Shown here: positions 7,826 through 17,852 of the stretch, piece after piece
Numbering within the stretch: position 1 is the first letter of the stretch
Layout of the letters: each line of letters starts with the position of its first letter
From: Flavobacterium phragmitis
GTDB lineage: Bacteria > Bacteroidota > Bacteroidia > Flavobacteriales > Flavobacteriaceae
Direction: 5' to 3'
NCBI RefSeq assembly: GCF_900112575.1
Contig: NZ_FOMH01000003.1
Coordinates: 496,001-560,000, forward strand
DNA length: 64,000 bases
Translations under genes and position numbers: made by a program
The notes under the pieces: generated by a model
Database searches by the model: none
What the model was told of the DNA's origin: nothing
The model's input: only the letters and a program-made list of their open reading frames with translations

Positions 7826-10800
7826 ATGAGTTTCATAAATAGTATTATTAAAGTCTTTGTGGGTGATAAATCACAGAAAGATGTCAAAGCTTTACAACCT
7901 TACTTAAACAAAATCAAAGCATTCGAAGCTCCCTTAATGAGTCTATCTAACGACGAATTAAGAGGTAGAACTGTTTTTTTCAAAGACAGAATTAAAGAAG
8001 CTAGAGCTGATAAAGATGCTAAAATTGCTTCTCTTAAAGCTGAAGTAGAAAACATCGAAGACATCGACAAAAGAGAAGACATTTATGATGCTATTGATGC
8101 TCTTGAAAAAGAAGCTTATGAAATCTCTGAAAAAACGTTGTTGGAAATTCTACCAGAAGCGTTTTCTGTTGTAAAAGAAACGGCTCGTCGTTTTAAAGAG
8201 AACTCTCATATAGAAGTTACTGCGACTCCAAAAGACCGTGAATTTTCTTCAACAAAATCATACATTACTATTGAAGGCGACAAAGCTATTTGGGCTAACA
8301 AATGGAATGCTGCAGGAAAAGATATCACTTGGGACATGATTCACTACGATGTTCAGTTAATTGGCGGTATGGTATTGCATGAAGGTAAAGTTGCCGAAAT
8401 GCAAACGGGAGAAGGTAAAACTTTGGTTGCTACTCTTCCACTTTACTTAAACGCTTTGACAGGAAACGGAGTTCACTTAGTAACGGTGAATGACTACTTA
8501 GCAAAACGTGATAGCACGTGGAAAGCTCCTTTATTCGAGTTTCACGGTTTATCTGTTGACTGTATTGACAATCACCAACCAAGTACAGAAGCTAGAAAAA
8601 AAGCTTACGATGCTGACATCACTTACGGAACTAACAATGAGTTTGGTTTTGACTACCTAAGAGATAACATGGCGCACTCGCCTAGCGATTTAGTTCAGAG
8701 AAAACACAATTTTGCCATTGTCGACGAGGTTGACTCTGTATTAATTGACGACGCGAGAACACCGCTTATTATTTCTGGACCAGTTCCTCAAGGAGACCGT
8801 CATGAATTTAATGAATTGAAACCAAAAATTGAAAACTTAGTTGCACAACAACGTCAGTTAGCAAATGGTTTCTTAGCTGAAGCTAAAAAATTAATAAAAG
8901 AAGGAAATACTAAAGATGGAGGTTTCTTATTATTGAGAGCTTACAGATCTTTACCTAAAAATAAAGCATTAATTAAATTTTTAAGTGAAGAAGGAATTAA
9001 ACAATTGCTTCAAAAAACTGAAAATCAATACATGCAAGATAACAATCGCGAAATGCACAAAGTGGACGAAGCTTTGTATTTTGTGATTGAAGAGAAAAAC
9101 AATCAAGTAGAATTGACAGATAACGGTATTAAATACCTTTCTGGAGATACTGATGCCGATTTCTTCGTTTTACCAGACATTGGAACTGAAATCGCTGCGA
9201 TTGAAAAACAAAAATTAGACAAAGACGCTGAAGCGGAAGCTAAAGAAAGATTATTCCAAGATTTTGGAGTAAAAAGCGAACGTATCCATACTTTAACGCA
9301 GCTTTTAAAAGCATATGCTTTGTTTGAAAAAGATGTTGAGTACGTTATCATGGACAACAAAATTTTAATTGTCGATGAGCAAACAGGTCGTATCATGGAT
9401 GGACGTCGTTACTCTGACGGTCTTCACCAAGCGATCGAAGCAAAAGAAAATGTAAAAATCGAAGCTGCAACTCAAACTTTTGCAACAGTTACATTACAGA
9501 ATTATTTCAGAATGTACAGCAAATTGGCAGGTATGACCGGTACTGCTGTTACTGAAGCTGGCGAGTTATGGCAAATCTATAAATTGGATGTTGTTGAAAT
9601 TCCGACAAACCGTCCGATTGCAAGACAAGATAAAGAAGACTACATCTACAAAACTACACGTGAAAAATTCAATGCAGTAATCGAAGATGTAACAGAATTA
9701 TCACAAGCAGGAAGACCGGTATTGATTGGAACAACTTCTGTAGAGATTTCAGAATTATTAAGCCGTATGCTTAAAATGAGAGGAATCCAACACAACGTAT
9801 TAAATGCCAAAATGCACAAACAAGAGGCACAAATCGTTGAAGAAGCTGGTAAAGCTGGAGTTGTAACTATTGCAACAAACATGGCTGGTCGTGGTACCGA
9901 TATTAAATTATCTCCAGAAGTAAAAGCTGCAGGTGGTTTAGCAATCGTTGGTACTGAGCGTCATGATTCTCGTCGTGTAGACAGACAGTTACGCGGTCGT
10001 TCTGGTCGTCAGGGAGATCCAGGAAGTTCTCAATTCTATGTTTCTCTTGAAGATAATTTAATGCGTTTATTCGGTTCTGAAAGAGTTGCAAAAGTGATGG
10101 ACAGAATGGGATTGAAAGAAGGTGAGGTTATTCAGCATTCTATGATGACTAAATCTATCGAACGTGCTCAGAAAAAAGTAGAAGAAAACAACTTTGGTGT
10201 TCGTAAACGTCTATTAGAATATGATGACGTAATGAACTCTCAACGTGAAGTAGTTTACAAACGTCGTCGTCACGCATTATTCGGTGAGCGTTTAAAACTG
10301 GATATCGCGAATATGCTTTATGACACTTGCGAATTAATCGTAAGCAATAATAAAGTAGCAAATGATTTCAAAGGATATGAATTTGATTTAATTCGTTATT
10401 TCGGAATCACTTCTCCAATCTCTGAAGCAGATTTCTTAAAATTATCTGATATCGAAGTTACTGGAAAAGTATATAAAGAAGCTTTAGCATTCTATACTGA
10501 AAAAACAGAAAGAAGCGCAAGAGAAGCTTTCCCAATCATTAAAGGAGTTTACGAAGAGCCAAACAATCATTTCGAAAGAATTGTAGTTCCATTTACAGAC
10601 GGAATTAAAACTTTGAATGTTGTAACTGACTTGAAAAAAGCTTATGACAGCGAAGGTGCTCAATTAATCGCTGATTTTGAGAAAAACATCACGCTTTCTA
10701 TTGTTGATGAGGCTTGGAAAAAGCACTTACGCAAAATGGACGAATTGAAACAATCTGTTCAATTGGCTGTTCACGAGCAAAAAGATCCATTGCTAATCTA

Positions 10801-11173
10801 CAAATTAGAAGCTTTCAACTTGTTCAGAGGAATGTTAGACAACGTTAATAAAGAAGTTATTTCATTCTTATTCAAAGGTGATTTACCAGCTCAAAACGCT
10901 CCTGAAATCCATGAAGCAAGAGAAGTAGCTCGTCCAAAAGAAAATTTACAATTAAGTAAAGACGAAATTCCAAACAGCGAAAGCATCAACCGTGAAGCTG
11001 GAGAAACGCAACAGCGTCAGGTTACAGAAACGATTGTAAGAGATACGCCAAAAATCAACAGAAATGATACTGTTACAGTTCAAGAAGTTGCCACTGGTAA
11101 AACAGAAACTATGAAGTACAAAAAAGCAGAAAGTTTATTAGCTGCCGGCACATGGGTTTTGGTTAATGAATAA
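7826..11173 (+). CDS. secA: Preprotein translocase ATPase SecA
   Basis: A 1115-residue motor that drives unfolded preproteins through SecYEG. Walker A is EMQTGEGKT (about 191-199) and the DEAD-type motif is [14 protein letters not shown] (about 298-311). [14 protein letters not shown] and [11 protein letters not shown] mark the second motor domain. It is about 200 residues longer than the E. coli protein. Most of the excess is a charged helical insert after the first DEVD motif (about 330-480), as is usual in Bacteroidota. The C-terminus ends [10 protein letters not shown] and lacks the Cys/His zinc-binding tail found in Proteobacteria. The ATG at 7826 gives [13 protein letters not shown], the expected start. 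Confidence 0.98.
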   Translation: MSFINSIIKVFVGDKSQKDVKALQPYLNKIKAFEAPLMSLSNDELRGRTVFFKDRIKEARADKDAKIASLKAEVENIEDIDKREDIYDAIDALEKEAYEISEKTLLEILPEAFSVVKETARRFKENSHIEVTATPKDREFSSTKSYITIEGDKAIWANKWNAAGKDITWDMIHYDVQLIGGMVLHEGKVAEMQTGEGKTLVATLPLYLNALTGNGVHLVTVNDYLAKRDSTWKAPLFEFHGLSVDCIDNHQPSTEARKKAYDADITYGTNNEFGFDYLRDNMAHSPSDLVQRKHNFAIVDEVDSVLIDDARTPLIISGPVPQGDRHEFNELKPKIENLVAQQRQLANGFLAEAKKLIKEGNTKDGGFLLLRAYRSLPKNKALIKFLSEEGIKQLLQKTENQYMQDNNREMHKVDEALYFVIEEKNNQVELTDNGIKYLSGDTDADFFVLPDIGTEIAAIEKQKLDKDAEAEAKERLFQDFGVKSERIHTLTQLLKAYALFEKDVEYVIMDNKILIVDEQTGRIMDGRRYSDGLHQAIEAKENVKIEAATQTFATVTLQNYFRMYSKLAGMTGTAVTEAGELWQIYKLDVVEIPTNRPIARQDKEDYIYKTTREKFNAVIEDVTELSQAGRPVLIGTTSVEISELLSRMLKMRGIQHNVLNAKMHKQEAQIVEEAGKAGVVTIATNMAGRGTDIKLSPEVKAAGGLAIVGTERHDSRRVDRQLRGRSGRQGDPGSSQFYVSLEDNLMRLFGSERVAKVMDRMGLKEGEVIQHSMMTKSIERAQKKVEENNFGVRKRLLEYDDVMNSQREVVYKRRRHALFGERLKLDIANMLYDTCELIVSNNKVANDFKGYEFDLIRYFGITSPISEADFLKLSDIEVTGKVYKEALAFYTEKTERSAREAFPIIKGVYEEPNNHFERIVVPFTDGIKTLNVVTDLKKAYDSEGAQLIADFEKNITLSIVDEAWKKHLRKMDELKQSVQLAVHEQKDPLLIYKLEAFNLFRGMLDNVNKEVISFLFKGDLPAQNAPEIHEAREVARPKENLQLSKDEIPNSESINREAGETQQRQVTETIVRDTPKINRNDTVTVQEVATGKTETMKYKKAESLLAAGTWVLVNE

Positions 11174-11179
11174 TTTTTT

Positions 11180-11326
11180 AAGTATTCAGTTGCAGTCACA
11201 GTTTACAGACTGATACTTTAATAATAAAAAAAGACCGATAGTTTAAAACTGTCGGTCTTTTTATTTTTATCCTAGCTCTAAATTCACAATCCGAAAACTG
11301 CAACTGCAAACCGCGACTGAATACTA
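11180..11326. repeat. CAGT-word inverted repeat enclosing a terminator
   Basis: The left words (about 11184-11213, ATTCAGTTGCAGTCACAG) and right words (about 11293-11322, AACTGCAACTGCAAACCGCG) are imperfectly complementary. The terminator at 11229-11262 lies between them, in the gap between the convergent secA and TrmH-like genes. Same family as the arms at 2364-2396 and 2877-2909. Confidence 0.75.
11229..11262. terminator. Bidirectional terminator between secA and the TrmH-like gene
   Basis: AAAGACCGATAGTTT pairs with AAACTGTCGGTCTTT (about 11230-11260, one mismatch), with A- and T-tracts outside. It is placed between convergent genes. Confidence 0.93.
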
Positions 11327-11328
11327 AA

Positions 11329-11991
11329 CTATCTCGGATTATCTTGATAATACCGCTCTTCAATTCGTTTTATATCACGTATTGAATTTTTAGCCCAATC
11401 TAAGCGTTTTGCCAAAATTTCTTCATCGCTTAATTTCCAATTAATATCAGACCTTCTTAATCTATTGGTTAAACTTTGGATGATAATTGCCGCTGAAACA
11501 GAGATATTCAAACTTTCAGTAAAACCAACCATTGGAATTTTCAAAAATCCGTCAGCATTATCCATAATTTCTTGTGACAATCCTTCTTTTTCTGTTCCAA
11601 AAAATAAAGCACTTGGTTTTGTGATATCAAAATCCTCCAACATACAGTCTTTTTCGTGAGGTGTTGTAGCAATAATTTGATACCCTTTACTTCTCAAATC
11701 AGAAAGACAGCCTGAAACCGAATCAAATCTATTGATATCAACCCATTTTTGTGCTCCTAACGCAATTTCTTTGTCAATACGTTTTCCAAAACGCTGCTCA
11801 ATTACATTCAATTCTTGAATTCCGAAAACTTCACAACTGCGCATTACAGCACTTGTATTATGCATCTGATACACATCTTCAACAGCAACAGTAAAATGTT
11901 TGGTGCGGTTTTCTAATACTTTTAAAAAATTACTTTTTCTATTATCAGTTAATATATTTTCTAAGAATGCGAGGTAATCTAAATCAATCAT
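11329..11991 (-). CDS. TrmH/SpoU family RNA 2'-O-methyltransferase
   Basis: 220 residues from the ATG at 11991. A TTG start at 12012 would add seven residues and is less likely. SPOUT-fold motifs are present: motif 1 NTSAVMRSCEVFGI near the N-terminus, motif 2 ALFFGTEKEGLSQEI, and motif 3 IPMVGFTESLNISVSAAI. This pattern matches TrmH, which methylates the ribose of G18 in tRNA, but other SpoU targets cannot be excluded from sequence alone. It is convergent with secA across a strong terminator. Confidence 0.88.
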   Translation of the reverse strand: MIDLDYLAFLENILTDNRKSNFLKVLENRTKHFTVAVEDVYQMHNTSAVMRSCEVFGIQELNVIEQRFGKRIDKEIALGAQKWVDINRFDSVSGCLSDLRSKGYQIIATTPHEKDCMLEDFDITKPSALFFGTEKEGLSQEIMDNADGFLKIPMVGFTESLNISVSAAIIIQSLTNRLRRSDINWKLSDEEILAKRLDWAKNSIRDIKRIEERYYQDNPR

Positions 11992-12069
11992 TATTTCTTT
12001 TATTTGACGCAAAAATATTAAATTTCTAAGCTGTTAAAAAATAGAACTTTCAAAATCAAACTGCTTTAG

Positions 12070-12630
12070 TCAGGATACAATTAAATCTTTTAAATTAAGT
12101 TTTACTTTGGGCTTATCGAGTACTTTTACAATTTCATTTAATCTTAATTGATCGTCTTTAGACAAAAAAACCGGAATTAACAATCCTATTTCAATTTTTA
12201 ATACCCTATTAATTATCACTAAATCCTTTAAAGTAAAAGGCTTTATGCCGTTTATAAGTTCAGACATATGTGTTTTACTTTTATGCCCTAAAATTACCGC
12301 CAAATCTCCCTGAGTTAAATCAAGGTCCTTTAATTTTTCTCGAATAGAATACTTACGATTTTCAATAAAAACTCTTTCTAACTCAGCTATTTCTTCATAT
12401 TTATCAATTTCTATAAGTTTATCTGTATCAAAATTATTGACATCACTCCACTCTTGATTTTCATATTTCTCAATTACACGTCTAAGTTTTATTCTCAAAT
12501 TTTTAAAATGAACACTTTCTTTTGATAGCAGTCTTAGCTTACGTTCTGCGACAAGTGCTCTTTCATAATCTAATTCATTCGAAATTAAATCATCCGAAAT
12601 TAATTTCTCAATATCTAAATGTGCTTTCAT
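12070..12630 (-). CDS. HigA-type antitoxin, XRE helix-turn-helix
   Basis: 186 residues from the ATG at 12628-12630. Its first base overlaps the last base of the toxin stop codon (TAATG), so translation is probably coupled. A GTG at 12660 would extend it inside the toxin gene. The C-terminal half has an HTH: LTQGDLAVILGHKSKTHMSE (about 110-130), then a family-typical NGIKPFTLKDLVIINRVL segment. Antitoxins of this type neutralise the toxin by binding and repress their own promoter. The N-terminal half is charged and helical and would hold the toxin-binding part. Confidence 0.85.
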   Translation of the reverse strand: MKAHLDIEKLISDDLISNELDYERALVAERKLRLLSKESVHFKNLRIKLRRVIEKYENQEWSDVNNFDTDKLIEIDKYEEIAELERVFIENRKYSIREKLKDLDLTQGDLAVILGHKSKTHMSELINGIKPFTLKDLVIINRVLKIEIGLLIPVFLSKDDQLRLNEIVKVLDKPKVKLNLKDLIVS

Positions 12631-12971
12631 TACTCTATATATCCGTTTTTTCTCAACCACTTTTCAATGGTCTTTTTGTTATTTTTAAAAATCGATTCAT
12701 ATTCTTGATGATTTCCTACCCAGACAATAGTTGCTTCTCCTTCATCATCCATTTCAATTAAAACTAATGTTCGATGAACATTTATATTAAAAAAATAAAA
12801 ACCATCATTATGAACGCAATCAGCATCTAACCTTACGTCTTCAATCTTTTGACTTTTTGAATTAAAATTCTCTAAATCAAAAATTAACTTATCAATTTCA
12901 TAACACAGCTTTTGATTCCCAAGATTTTTGATTTTAATTTTTAAAATCTTTTTCTTTCCAATAATTCTCAT
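12630..12971 (-). CDS. HigB-type mRNA interferase toxin (RelE superfamily)
   Basis: 113 residues from the ATG at 12971. A TTG at 12989 would add six residues. The start MRIIGKKKI and the segments GFYFFNINVHRTLVLIEM (about 66-83) and ATIVWVGNHQEYESIF (about 88-103) match the HigB_toxin family (RelE-like fold, the second strand pair with a conserved His-x-x-Tyr). Such toxins cleave mRNA at the ribosome. Toxin first, antitoxin second is the usual higBA order. The pair lies alone between trmH-like and sirtuin genes, in AT-rich DNA typical of acquired modules. Confidence 0.82.
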   Translation of the reverse strand: MRIIGKKKILKIKIKNLGNQKLCYEIDKLIFDLENFNSKSQKIEDVRLDADCVHNDGFYFFNINVHRTLVLIEMDDEGEATIVWVGNHQEYESIFKNNKKTIEKWLRKNGYIE

Positions 12972-13132
12972 AAAAAAATTATTTTGCAATATACATAAGT
13001 TCTGTTATAAACCGAACTTTAACTAATTAATATTTTCGTTTCCTTAAAAAACAAAATCAAATATATAAGATTTAACTTACTTAATGTATTTTTTTTAAAT
13101 TAATAATAAATCTACCATTCCATTTATTTAAA

Positions 13133-13140
13133 TATATTTG
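13133..13140 (+). promoter_or_regulatory. -7 promoter box for the sirtuin gene
   Basis: TATATTTG matches TAnnTTTG, 20 bases before the ATG at 13161. No clear -33 TTG. Confidence 0.5.
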
Positions 13141-13160
13141 ATATCACAAAAAACAAAAAA

Positions 13161-13850
13161 ATGAAAAAGAAACTTGTAGTCTTAACCGGAGCTGGAATCA
13201 GTGCTGAAAGTGGCATCAAAACCTTTCGTGACAGTGATGGTTTATGGGAAGGCCATGATGTAATGGAAGTCGCAACTCCAGAAGGTTGGCATAAAAATCA
13301 AGAATTGGTTCTAGATTTTTATAATAAACGTCGTCAGCAGTTAAAAGAGGTAAAACCAAACTTAGGACATATTATTCTTGCCGAACTGGAAAAAGATTTT
13401 GATGTGCATATCATTACTCAAAATGTAGACGATTTACATGAACGTGCCGGTAGTACAAAAGTTTTGCATTTACATGGGGAATTATTAAAAGTTAGAAGCA
13501 TTCGAGATAAAAATCTAATTTTAGACTGGGCAGAAGATTTGCATACTGGTGATTTTGATACAAACGGACATCAATTACGTCCGCATATTGTTTGGTTTGG
13601 AGAAGAAGTTCCTGCTCTCGAAGAAGCAATTGATATTACAGAAACAGCCGATTATTTTGCTGTGATTGGAACTTCACTTCAAGTTTATCCTGCTGCAGGT
13701 TTAATCGCTTATGCTCCAAGTACAACTCCTCTTTTTTATATTGATCCAAAACCGATTGCAATTCCAAATATCCGAAACAAAGTGGAAACAATTGCCAAGT
13801 TTGCATCTGAAGGCGTTGCCGATTTAAGAACGCGATTAAATTCATTTTGA
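13161..13850 (+). CDS. Sir2-family NAD-dependent protein deacylase, class III, cysteine-free
   Basis: A 229-residue sirtuin. NAD-binding motifs are TGAGISAESGIKTFR (about 9-23), TQNVDDLHERAGS (about 86-98) and GTSLQVYPA (about 177). The catalytic His is in LHLHGE (about 104). Tyr-x-x-Arg in FYNKRRQQ (about 53-60) is the class III signature linked to removal of succinyl, malonyl or glutaryl groups. The usual zinc ribbon of four Cys between the catalytic His and the VWFGE motif is absent, and the whole protein contains no cysteine. It has its own promoter and no operon partner. Confidence 0.92.
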   Translation: MKKKLVVLTGAGISAESGIKTFRDSDGLWEGHDVMEVATPEGWHKNQELVLDFYNKRRQQLKEVKPNLGHIILAELEKDFDVHIITQNVDDLHERAGSTKVLHLHGELLKVRSIRDKNLILDWAEDLHTGDFDTNGHQLRPHIVWFGEEVPALEEAIDITETADYFAVIGTSLQVYPAAGLIAYAPSTTPLFYIDPKPIAIPNIRNKVETIAKFASEGVADLRTRLNSF

Positions 13851-13896
13851 ATGCACAAATGCACGTTTTAATTACCTGTAATCGCCAAATTCTGTT

Positions 13897-13904
13897 TATA
13901 TTTG
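13897..13904 (+). promoter_or_regulatory. -7 promoter box for purB
   Basis: TATATTTG, 26 bases before the purB ATG, is followed by GCACC as in many Flavobacterium promoters. Confidence 0.6.
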
Positions 13905-13929
13905 CACCTTTCGAAAAAACAACATAACA

Positions 13930-15276
13930 ATGACTACTCTAAACGAATTGAATGCTATTTCTCCAATTGATGGAAGATATAGAAATAAAACCCAAAATTT
14001 AGCACCTTTTTTCTCTGAAGAAGCTTTAATTAAATACCGAGTTTTGGTTGAAGTGGAATATTTTATTGCTTTATGCGAAATTCCATTGCCTCAATTAAAA
14101 GATATCGATTCTAGTTTATTTGAAAGTTTGAGAAACATCTATAAAAATTTCTCTACTGAAGACGCGCTTTGGATTAAAGAAACAGAGAAAGTAACCAATC
14201 ACGACGTAAAAGCGGTGGAATACTTTATAAAAGATGCTTTCGAAAAATTAGGTTTATCTGAACACAAAGAGTTCATTCACTTCGGATTAACATCTCAAGA
14301 TATTAACAATACGGCAATTCCACTTTCTACAAAAGAAGCGTTTGAGCAAGTTTATATGCCTTCTTTAATTGCATTAATTGCTAAATTAAAAGAATTAAGC
14401 ACAGAATGGAAAGACATTCCAATGCTTGCCCGCACTCACGGACAACCAGCCTCACCTACTCGTTTAGGAAAAGAGATTTTGGTATTCGTAGAGCGTTTAG
14501 AAGAGCAGATGCGTTTATTATTCAATATTCCGTTTGCTGCTAAATTTGGTGGCGCAACTGGAAATTTCAATGCACATTACGTGGCTTACCCGCAAATTGA
14601 CTGGAAACAGTTCGGAAATAAATTTGTTGAAACAGATCTTGGTTTAAAACATTCTTTTCCAACAACTCAAATTGAGCACTACGATCATTTTGCTGCTTTC
14701 TTTGATGCTTTAAAAAGAATCAACACCATTATCATTGATTTAGACCGCGATATTTGGACGTATGTTTCAATGGATTATTTCAAACAAAAAATCAAAGCTG
14801 GCGAAATTGGTTCTTCTGCAATGCCGCACAAAGTAAATCCAATCGACTTTGAAAACTCTGAAGGAAACTTAGGAATTGCAAATGCTATTTTCGAGCATCT
14901 TTCAGCAAAATTACCAATCTCAAGATTACAGCGTGATTTAACTGACAGTACCGTTTTACGTAATGTTGGTGTTCCATTTGGACATACCATTATCGCTTTT
15001 GAAGCAACTTTAAAAGGTTTGAACAAATTACTTTTAAACGAAAATAAATTTGCTGAAGATTTAGAAAGAAACTGGGCAGTTGTTGCTGAAGCAATTCAGA
15101 CTATTTTACGTCGTGAAGCATATCCAAACCCTTACGAAGCTTTGAAAGGTTTAACAAGAACAAATGAAGCAATCGATAAAAATGCGATTCATAACTTCAT
15201 TGCAACTTTGGAAGTTTCAGATGCTGTTAGAGCAGAATTATTAGCTATAACTCCTAGCAATTACACAGGAATTTAA
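13930..15276 (+). CDS. purB: Adenylosuccinate lyase
   Basis: A 448-residue enzyme of the fumarase/aspartase superfamily. It cleaves adenylosuccinate to AMP and fumarate and also SAICAR to AICAR in purine synthesis. The start MTTLNELNAISPIDGRY is the standard PurB beginning. The superfamily signature loop GSSAMPHKVNPIDFE is at about 294-308. Conserved segments TSQDINNTA (about 120) and ARTHGQPASPT (about 167) hold catalytic His residues. The length is normal. A strong terminator follows. Confidence 0.97.
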   Translation: MTTLNELNAISPIDGRYRNKTQNLAPFFSEEALIKYRVLVEVEYFIALCEIPLPQLKDIDSSLFESLRNIYKNFSTEDALWIKETEKVTNHDVKAVEYFIKDAFEKLGLSEHKEFIHFGLTSQDINNTAIPLSTKEAFEQVYMPSLIALIAKLKELSTEWKDIPMLARTHGQPASPTRLGKEILVFVERLEEQMRLLFNIPFAAKFGGATGNFNAHYVAYPQIDWKQFGNKFVETDLGLKHSFPTTQIEHYDHFAAFFDALKRINTIIIDLDRDIWTYVSMDYFKQKIKAGEIGSSAMPHKVNPIDFENSEGNLGIANAIFEHLSAKLPISRLQRDLTDSTVLRNVGVPFGHTIIAFEATLKGLNKLLLNENKFAEDLERNWAVVAEAIQTILRREAYPNPYEALKGLTRTNEAIDKNAIHNFIATLEVSDAVRAELLAITPSNYTGI

Positions 15277-15298
15277 AGAAAAACCTAAATATTTTCCC

Positions 15299-15333
15299 AA
15301 AAAAAGCTATCTTTATCGAGATAGCTTTTTTTT
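15299..15333 (+). terminator. Intrinsic terminator after purB
   Basis: AAAAAGCTATCT (15301-15312) pairs with AGATAGCTTTTT (15319-15330). The loop is TTATCG and a T-tract follows. Confidence 0.93.
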
Positions 15334-15446
15334 ATTTAATTCGGAGCTAAACCAGTATTATCAAGCCATTTATTCTCATAAAAGCGCAGTGAATTTCATT
15401 CAAATGAAAGCTGGATAAGCTCCTTAAAAAAATACCACATTTTTAT

Positions 15447-17684
15447 ATGATTGCATTAAATGCCGCTGCCGAAAGTACACACCACTTACAACCCTTAATT
15501 AGTGATTTAGGATTAATCCTGATGACTGCCGGAATTGCCGTTCTACTATTTAAAAAAATGAAACAACCTTTGGTTCTAGGCTACTTGATTGCAGGATTTC
15601 TAGCCGGAAACCATTTTGATTTTTTCCCTTCTATTACTGATATGAAAAGTGTTGAAGTTTGGGCAGAAATCGGGGTAATATTTTTACTTTTTAGTTTGGG
15701 ACTCGAATTCAGCTTTAAGAAATTAATGAAGGTTGGAGGAACCTCTTCTGTTACCGCCATAACCCAAATTATGTTTATGACATTGATTGGTTATTGTGTC
15801 GGACAATGGATGGGCTGGGGAAAAATGGACAGTATTTTCCTTGGAGCGACACTTTCTATTTCTTCCACAACGATTATTATCAGGGCTTTTGATGAATTGG
15901 GTGTAAAAGGAAAAAAGTTCGTGGGAATTGTTTTTGGAGCCTTAATTGTTGAAGATATAGTAGCGATTTTAATGCTTGTTTTATTATCGACAATTGCAGT
16001 AAGCGATCAGGTTTCCGGAGGAGAATTATTGCAGTCTGTTTTAAAATTAGTATTCTTTTTAATTATCTGGTTCTTAGGTGGCATCTTTATTATTCCGACC
16101 ATTTTGAAAAAAGCCAAGCATCTCTTAACGGATGAAATGCTCTTAATTATTTCATTAGCATTATGTTTAATGATGGTAATTTTCGCAGCAAATGTTGGTT
16201 TTTCTCCCGCTTTAGGAGCTTTTATTATGGGTTCTATTATTGCAGAAACGACACAAGCAGAAAAAATTGAACATTTAATTCAACCTGTAAAAGATTTATT
16301 TGGGGCTGTTTTCTTTGTATCTGTAGGAATGTTAATTAATCCTGAAACACTATTGACCTATGCGCTTCCAGTTGGTTTGATTACACTTTTAACTATTTTC
16401 GGAAAAGCATTTAGTTCTTCTATAGGAGCTTTAATTTCTGGTCAACCGTTAAAGCAATCAGTACAGACAGGAATGAGTTTGGCGCAAATTGGAGAGTTTT
16501 CTTTTATCATTGCAACTCTTGGAATGACACTGAAGGTAACCAGTGATTTCTTGTATCCAATTATCGTAGCAGTATCCGCAATAACCACTTTTACAACTCC
16601 ATTTTTAATTAAGTATTCGGAAAGATTTGCTTTGTTTTTAGAATCAAAAATGCCGAAACGATGGGTTAAAAATATCAACAGATACAGCGTGAATGCCCAG
16701 GCGATTAAGTCTGTCAGTACTTGGCAGATTGTATTGCGATCTTCGATTACTCAGATTATCCTTCATACTATTATTATTACAGCAATTATTTTATTGTCAT
16801 CTAAATTCGTTGCGCCTTTAGTGGCCGATACTAGATTCGGAAATACTTTAGCGGCTTTATTGACACTGGTTATTATTGCTCCGTTTTTATGGGCGCTTTC
16901 ACTGCGTCGTGTAAAAGTAGATGAAGTAGAAATACTTTGGGAAGAGCGTAAATACCGCGGGGCATTATTGATGCTTATTTTAATTAGGATGAGTCTTGGA
17001 TTATTCTTTGTCGGTTTTCTATTGAATATCTTCTTCTCACCTTTAGTTGCTTTTATTGCACTGATTATCGCTATTGGAGCCTATCAAATTTTCCCTAAAA
17101 AACTAAATGAACAGTATCATAAAATCGAAAATCACTTTTTGAAAAACCTCAACGATCGTGAAAACAAAAAGATTGATAGAAGATATGCTAATTTGATGCC
17201 GTGGGACGGTCACATGTCTTTTTTTGAAATTAAAAAAGAATCAAATCTCGTTGGTAAAACATTGCAAGAATTAAAAATTCGAGAATCATTAGGAATCAAT
17301 ATCGCTTACATCAAACGTGGCGAAGTAACCATTCCAATCCCGACCAAAAATGAACGTTTATTTCCAGGAGATGAAATTTGTGTAATTGGTACCGATGCGC
17401 AAATTGTTGAATTTACAAAGTACCTAAATCAAAATGAAACTGAAGCCCCTGGAAAAGTAGAAGAAACCGATATTGTTTTGCGTCAGCTGGAAGTTTCTCA
17501 AGATGAATTTATTCAAAAAAGCATTGGCCAATTCAGAGCCAAAACTGATGGAATGGTTGTCGGGATAGAACGAAACGGAAATCGTATCCTAAATCCAGAA
17601 TCAAGTTTAATCTTAGAAAAAAACGACATTCTTTGGGTTGTAGGCGATAAAAAGAGAATGAATGCTTTGTTGGCAGTGAAATGA
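15447..17684 (+). CDS. Cation:proton antiporter, CPA2 family with regulatory TrkA-C domains
   Basis: A 745-residue membrane protein. Residues about 15-390 carry roughly a dozen hydrophobic segments of the Na+/H+ exchanger fold, including LGLEFSFKKLM, FLGATLSISSTTII and the GFSPALGAFIMGSIIAET segment seen in KefB-type proteins. A second hydrophobic region lies at about 430-560. The cytosolic end holds two TrkA-C-like modules: about 590-655 (KTLQELKIRESLGINIAYIKRG, then LFPGDEICVIGT) and about 680-745 (GNRILNPESSLILEKNDILWVVG). The ion (K+ or Na+) cannot be told. No TrkA-N (NAD) domain is apparent. Confidence 0.9.
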   Translation: MIALNAAAESTHHLQPLISDLGLILMTAGIAVLLFKKMKQPLVLGYLIAGFLAGNHFDFFPSITDMKSVEVWAEIGVIFLLFSLGLEFSFKKLMKVGGTSSVTAITQIMFMTLIGYCVGQWMGWGKMDSIFLGATLSISSTTIIIRAFDELGVKGKKFVGIVFGALIVEDIVAILMLVLLSTIAVSDQVSGGELLQSVLKLVFFLIIWFLGGIFIIPTILKKAKHLLTDEMLLIISLALCLMMVIFAANVGFSPALGAFIMGSIIAETTQAEKIEHLIQPVKDLFGAVFFVSVGMLINPETLLTYALPVGLITLLTIFGKAFSSSIGALISGQPLKQSVQTGMSLAQIGEFSFIIATLGMTLKVTSDFLYPIIVAVSAITTFTTPFLIKYSERFALFLESKMPKRWVKNINRYSVNAQAIKSVSTWQIVLRSSITQIILHTIIITAIILLSSKFVAPLVADTRFGNTLAALLTLVIIAPFLWALSLRRVKVDEVEILWEERKYRGALLMLILIRMSLGLFFVGFLLNIFFSPLVAFIALIIAIGAYQIFPKKLNEQYHKIENHFLKNLNDRENKKIDRRYANLMPWDGHMSFFEIKKESNLVGKTLQELKIRESLGINIAYIKRGEVTIPIPTKNERLFPGDEICVIGTDAQIVEFTKYLNQNETEAPGKVEETDIVLRQLEVSQDEFIQKSIGQFRAKTDGMVVGIERNGNRILNPESSLILEKNDILWVVGDKKRMNALLAVK

Positions 17685-17693
17685 TTTTTTTTA

Positions 17694-17846
17694 GGCTCAA
17701 AGTGACAGAGTAACAAAGTTGCAAAGATTCTTCTAAGAGAGAATTATTTTATTCATAAAAAAAGCACTAAGATTTTCATTTTTGAAAATCTTAGTGCTTT
17801 TTTATTTGTAATCTTTGAGCCTTTGTAACTCTGTCACTTTGTCTCT
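17694..17846. repeat. CAAAGT-word inverted repeat enclosing a terminator
   Basis: The left arm (about 17694-17727, GCTCAAAGTGACAGAGTAAC then AAAGTTGCAAAG) and the right arm (about 17809-17845, ATCTTTGAGCCTTTGTAACT then CTGTCACTTTGTC) are largely complementary. The terminator sits in the loop. Same family as 42660-42848, and as single arms at 22303-22341 and 29735-29780. Confidence 0.8.
17757..17804. terminator. Bidirectional terminator between antiporter and peroxiredoxin genes
   Basis: A near-perfect palindrome of AAAAGCACTAAGATTTTCA and its complement (about 17760-17801), with A- and T-tracts outside, between two convergent genes. Confidence 0.93.
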
Positions 17847-17852
17847 AAAAAA

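Noticed and set aside
9903..10361. Minus-strand open frames inside secA
   Set aside because: They are shadows of the secA coding frame, with no start context and no family resemblance.
12972..13160. Promoter and operator of higBA
   Set aside because: The region is AT-rich, but I found no clear minus-strand TAnnTTTG box or palindrome that can be supported.
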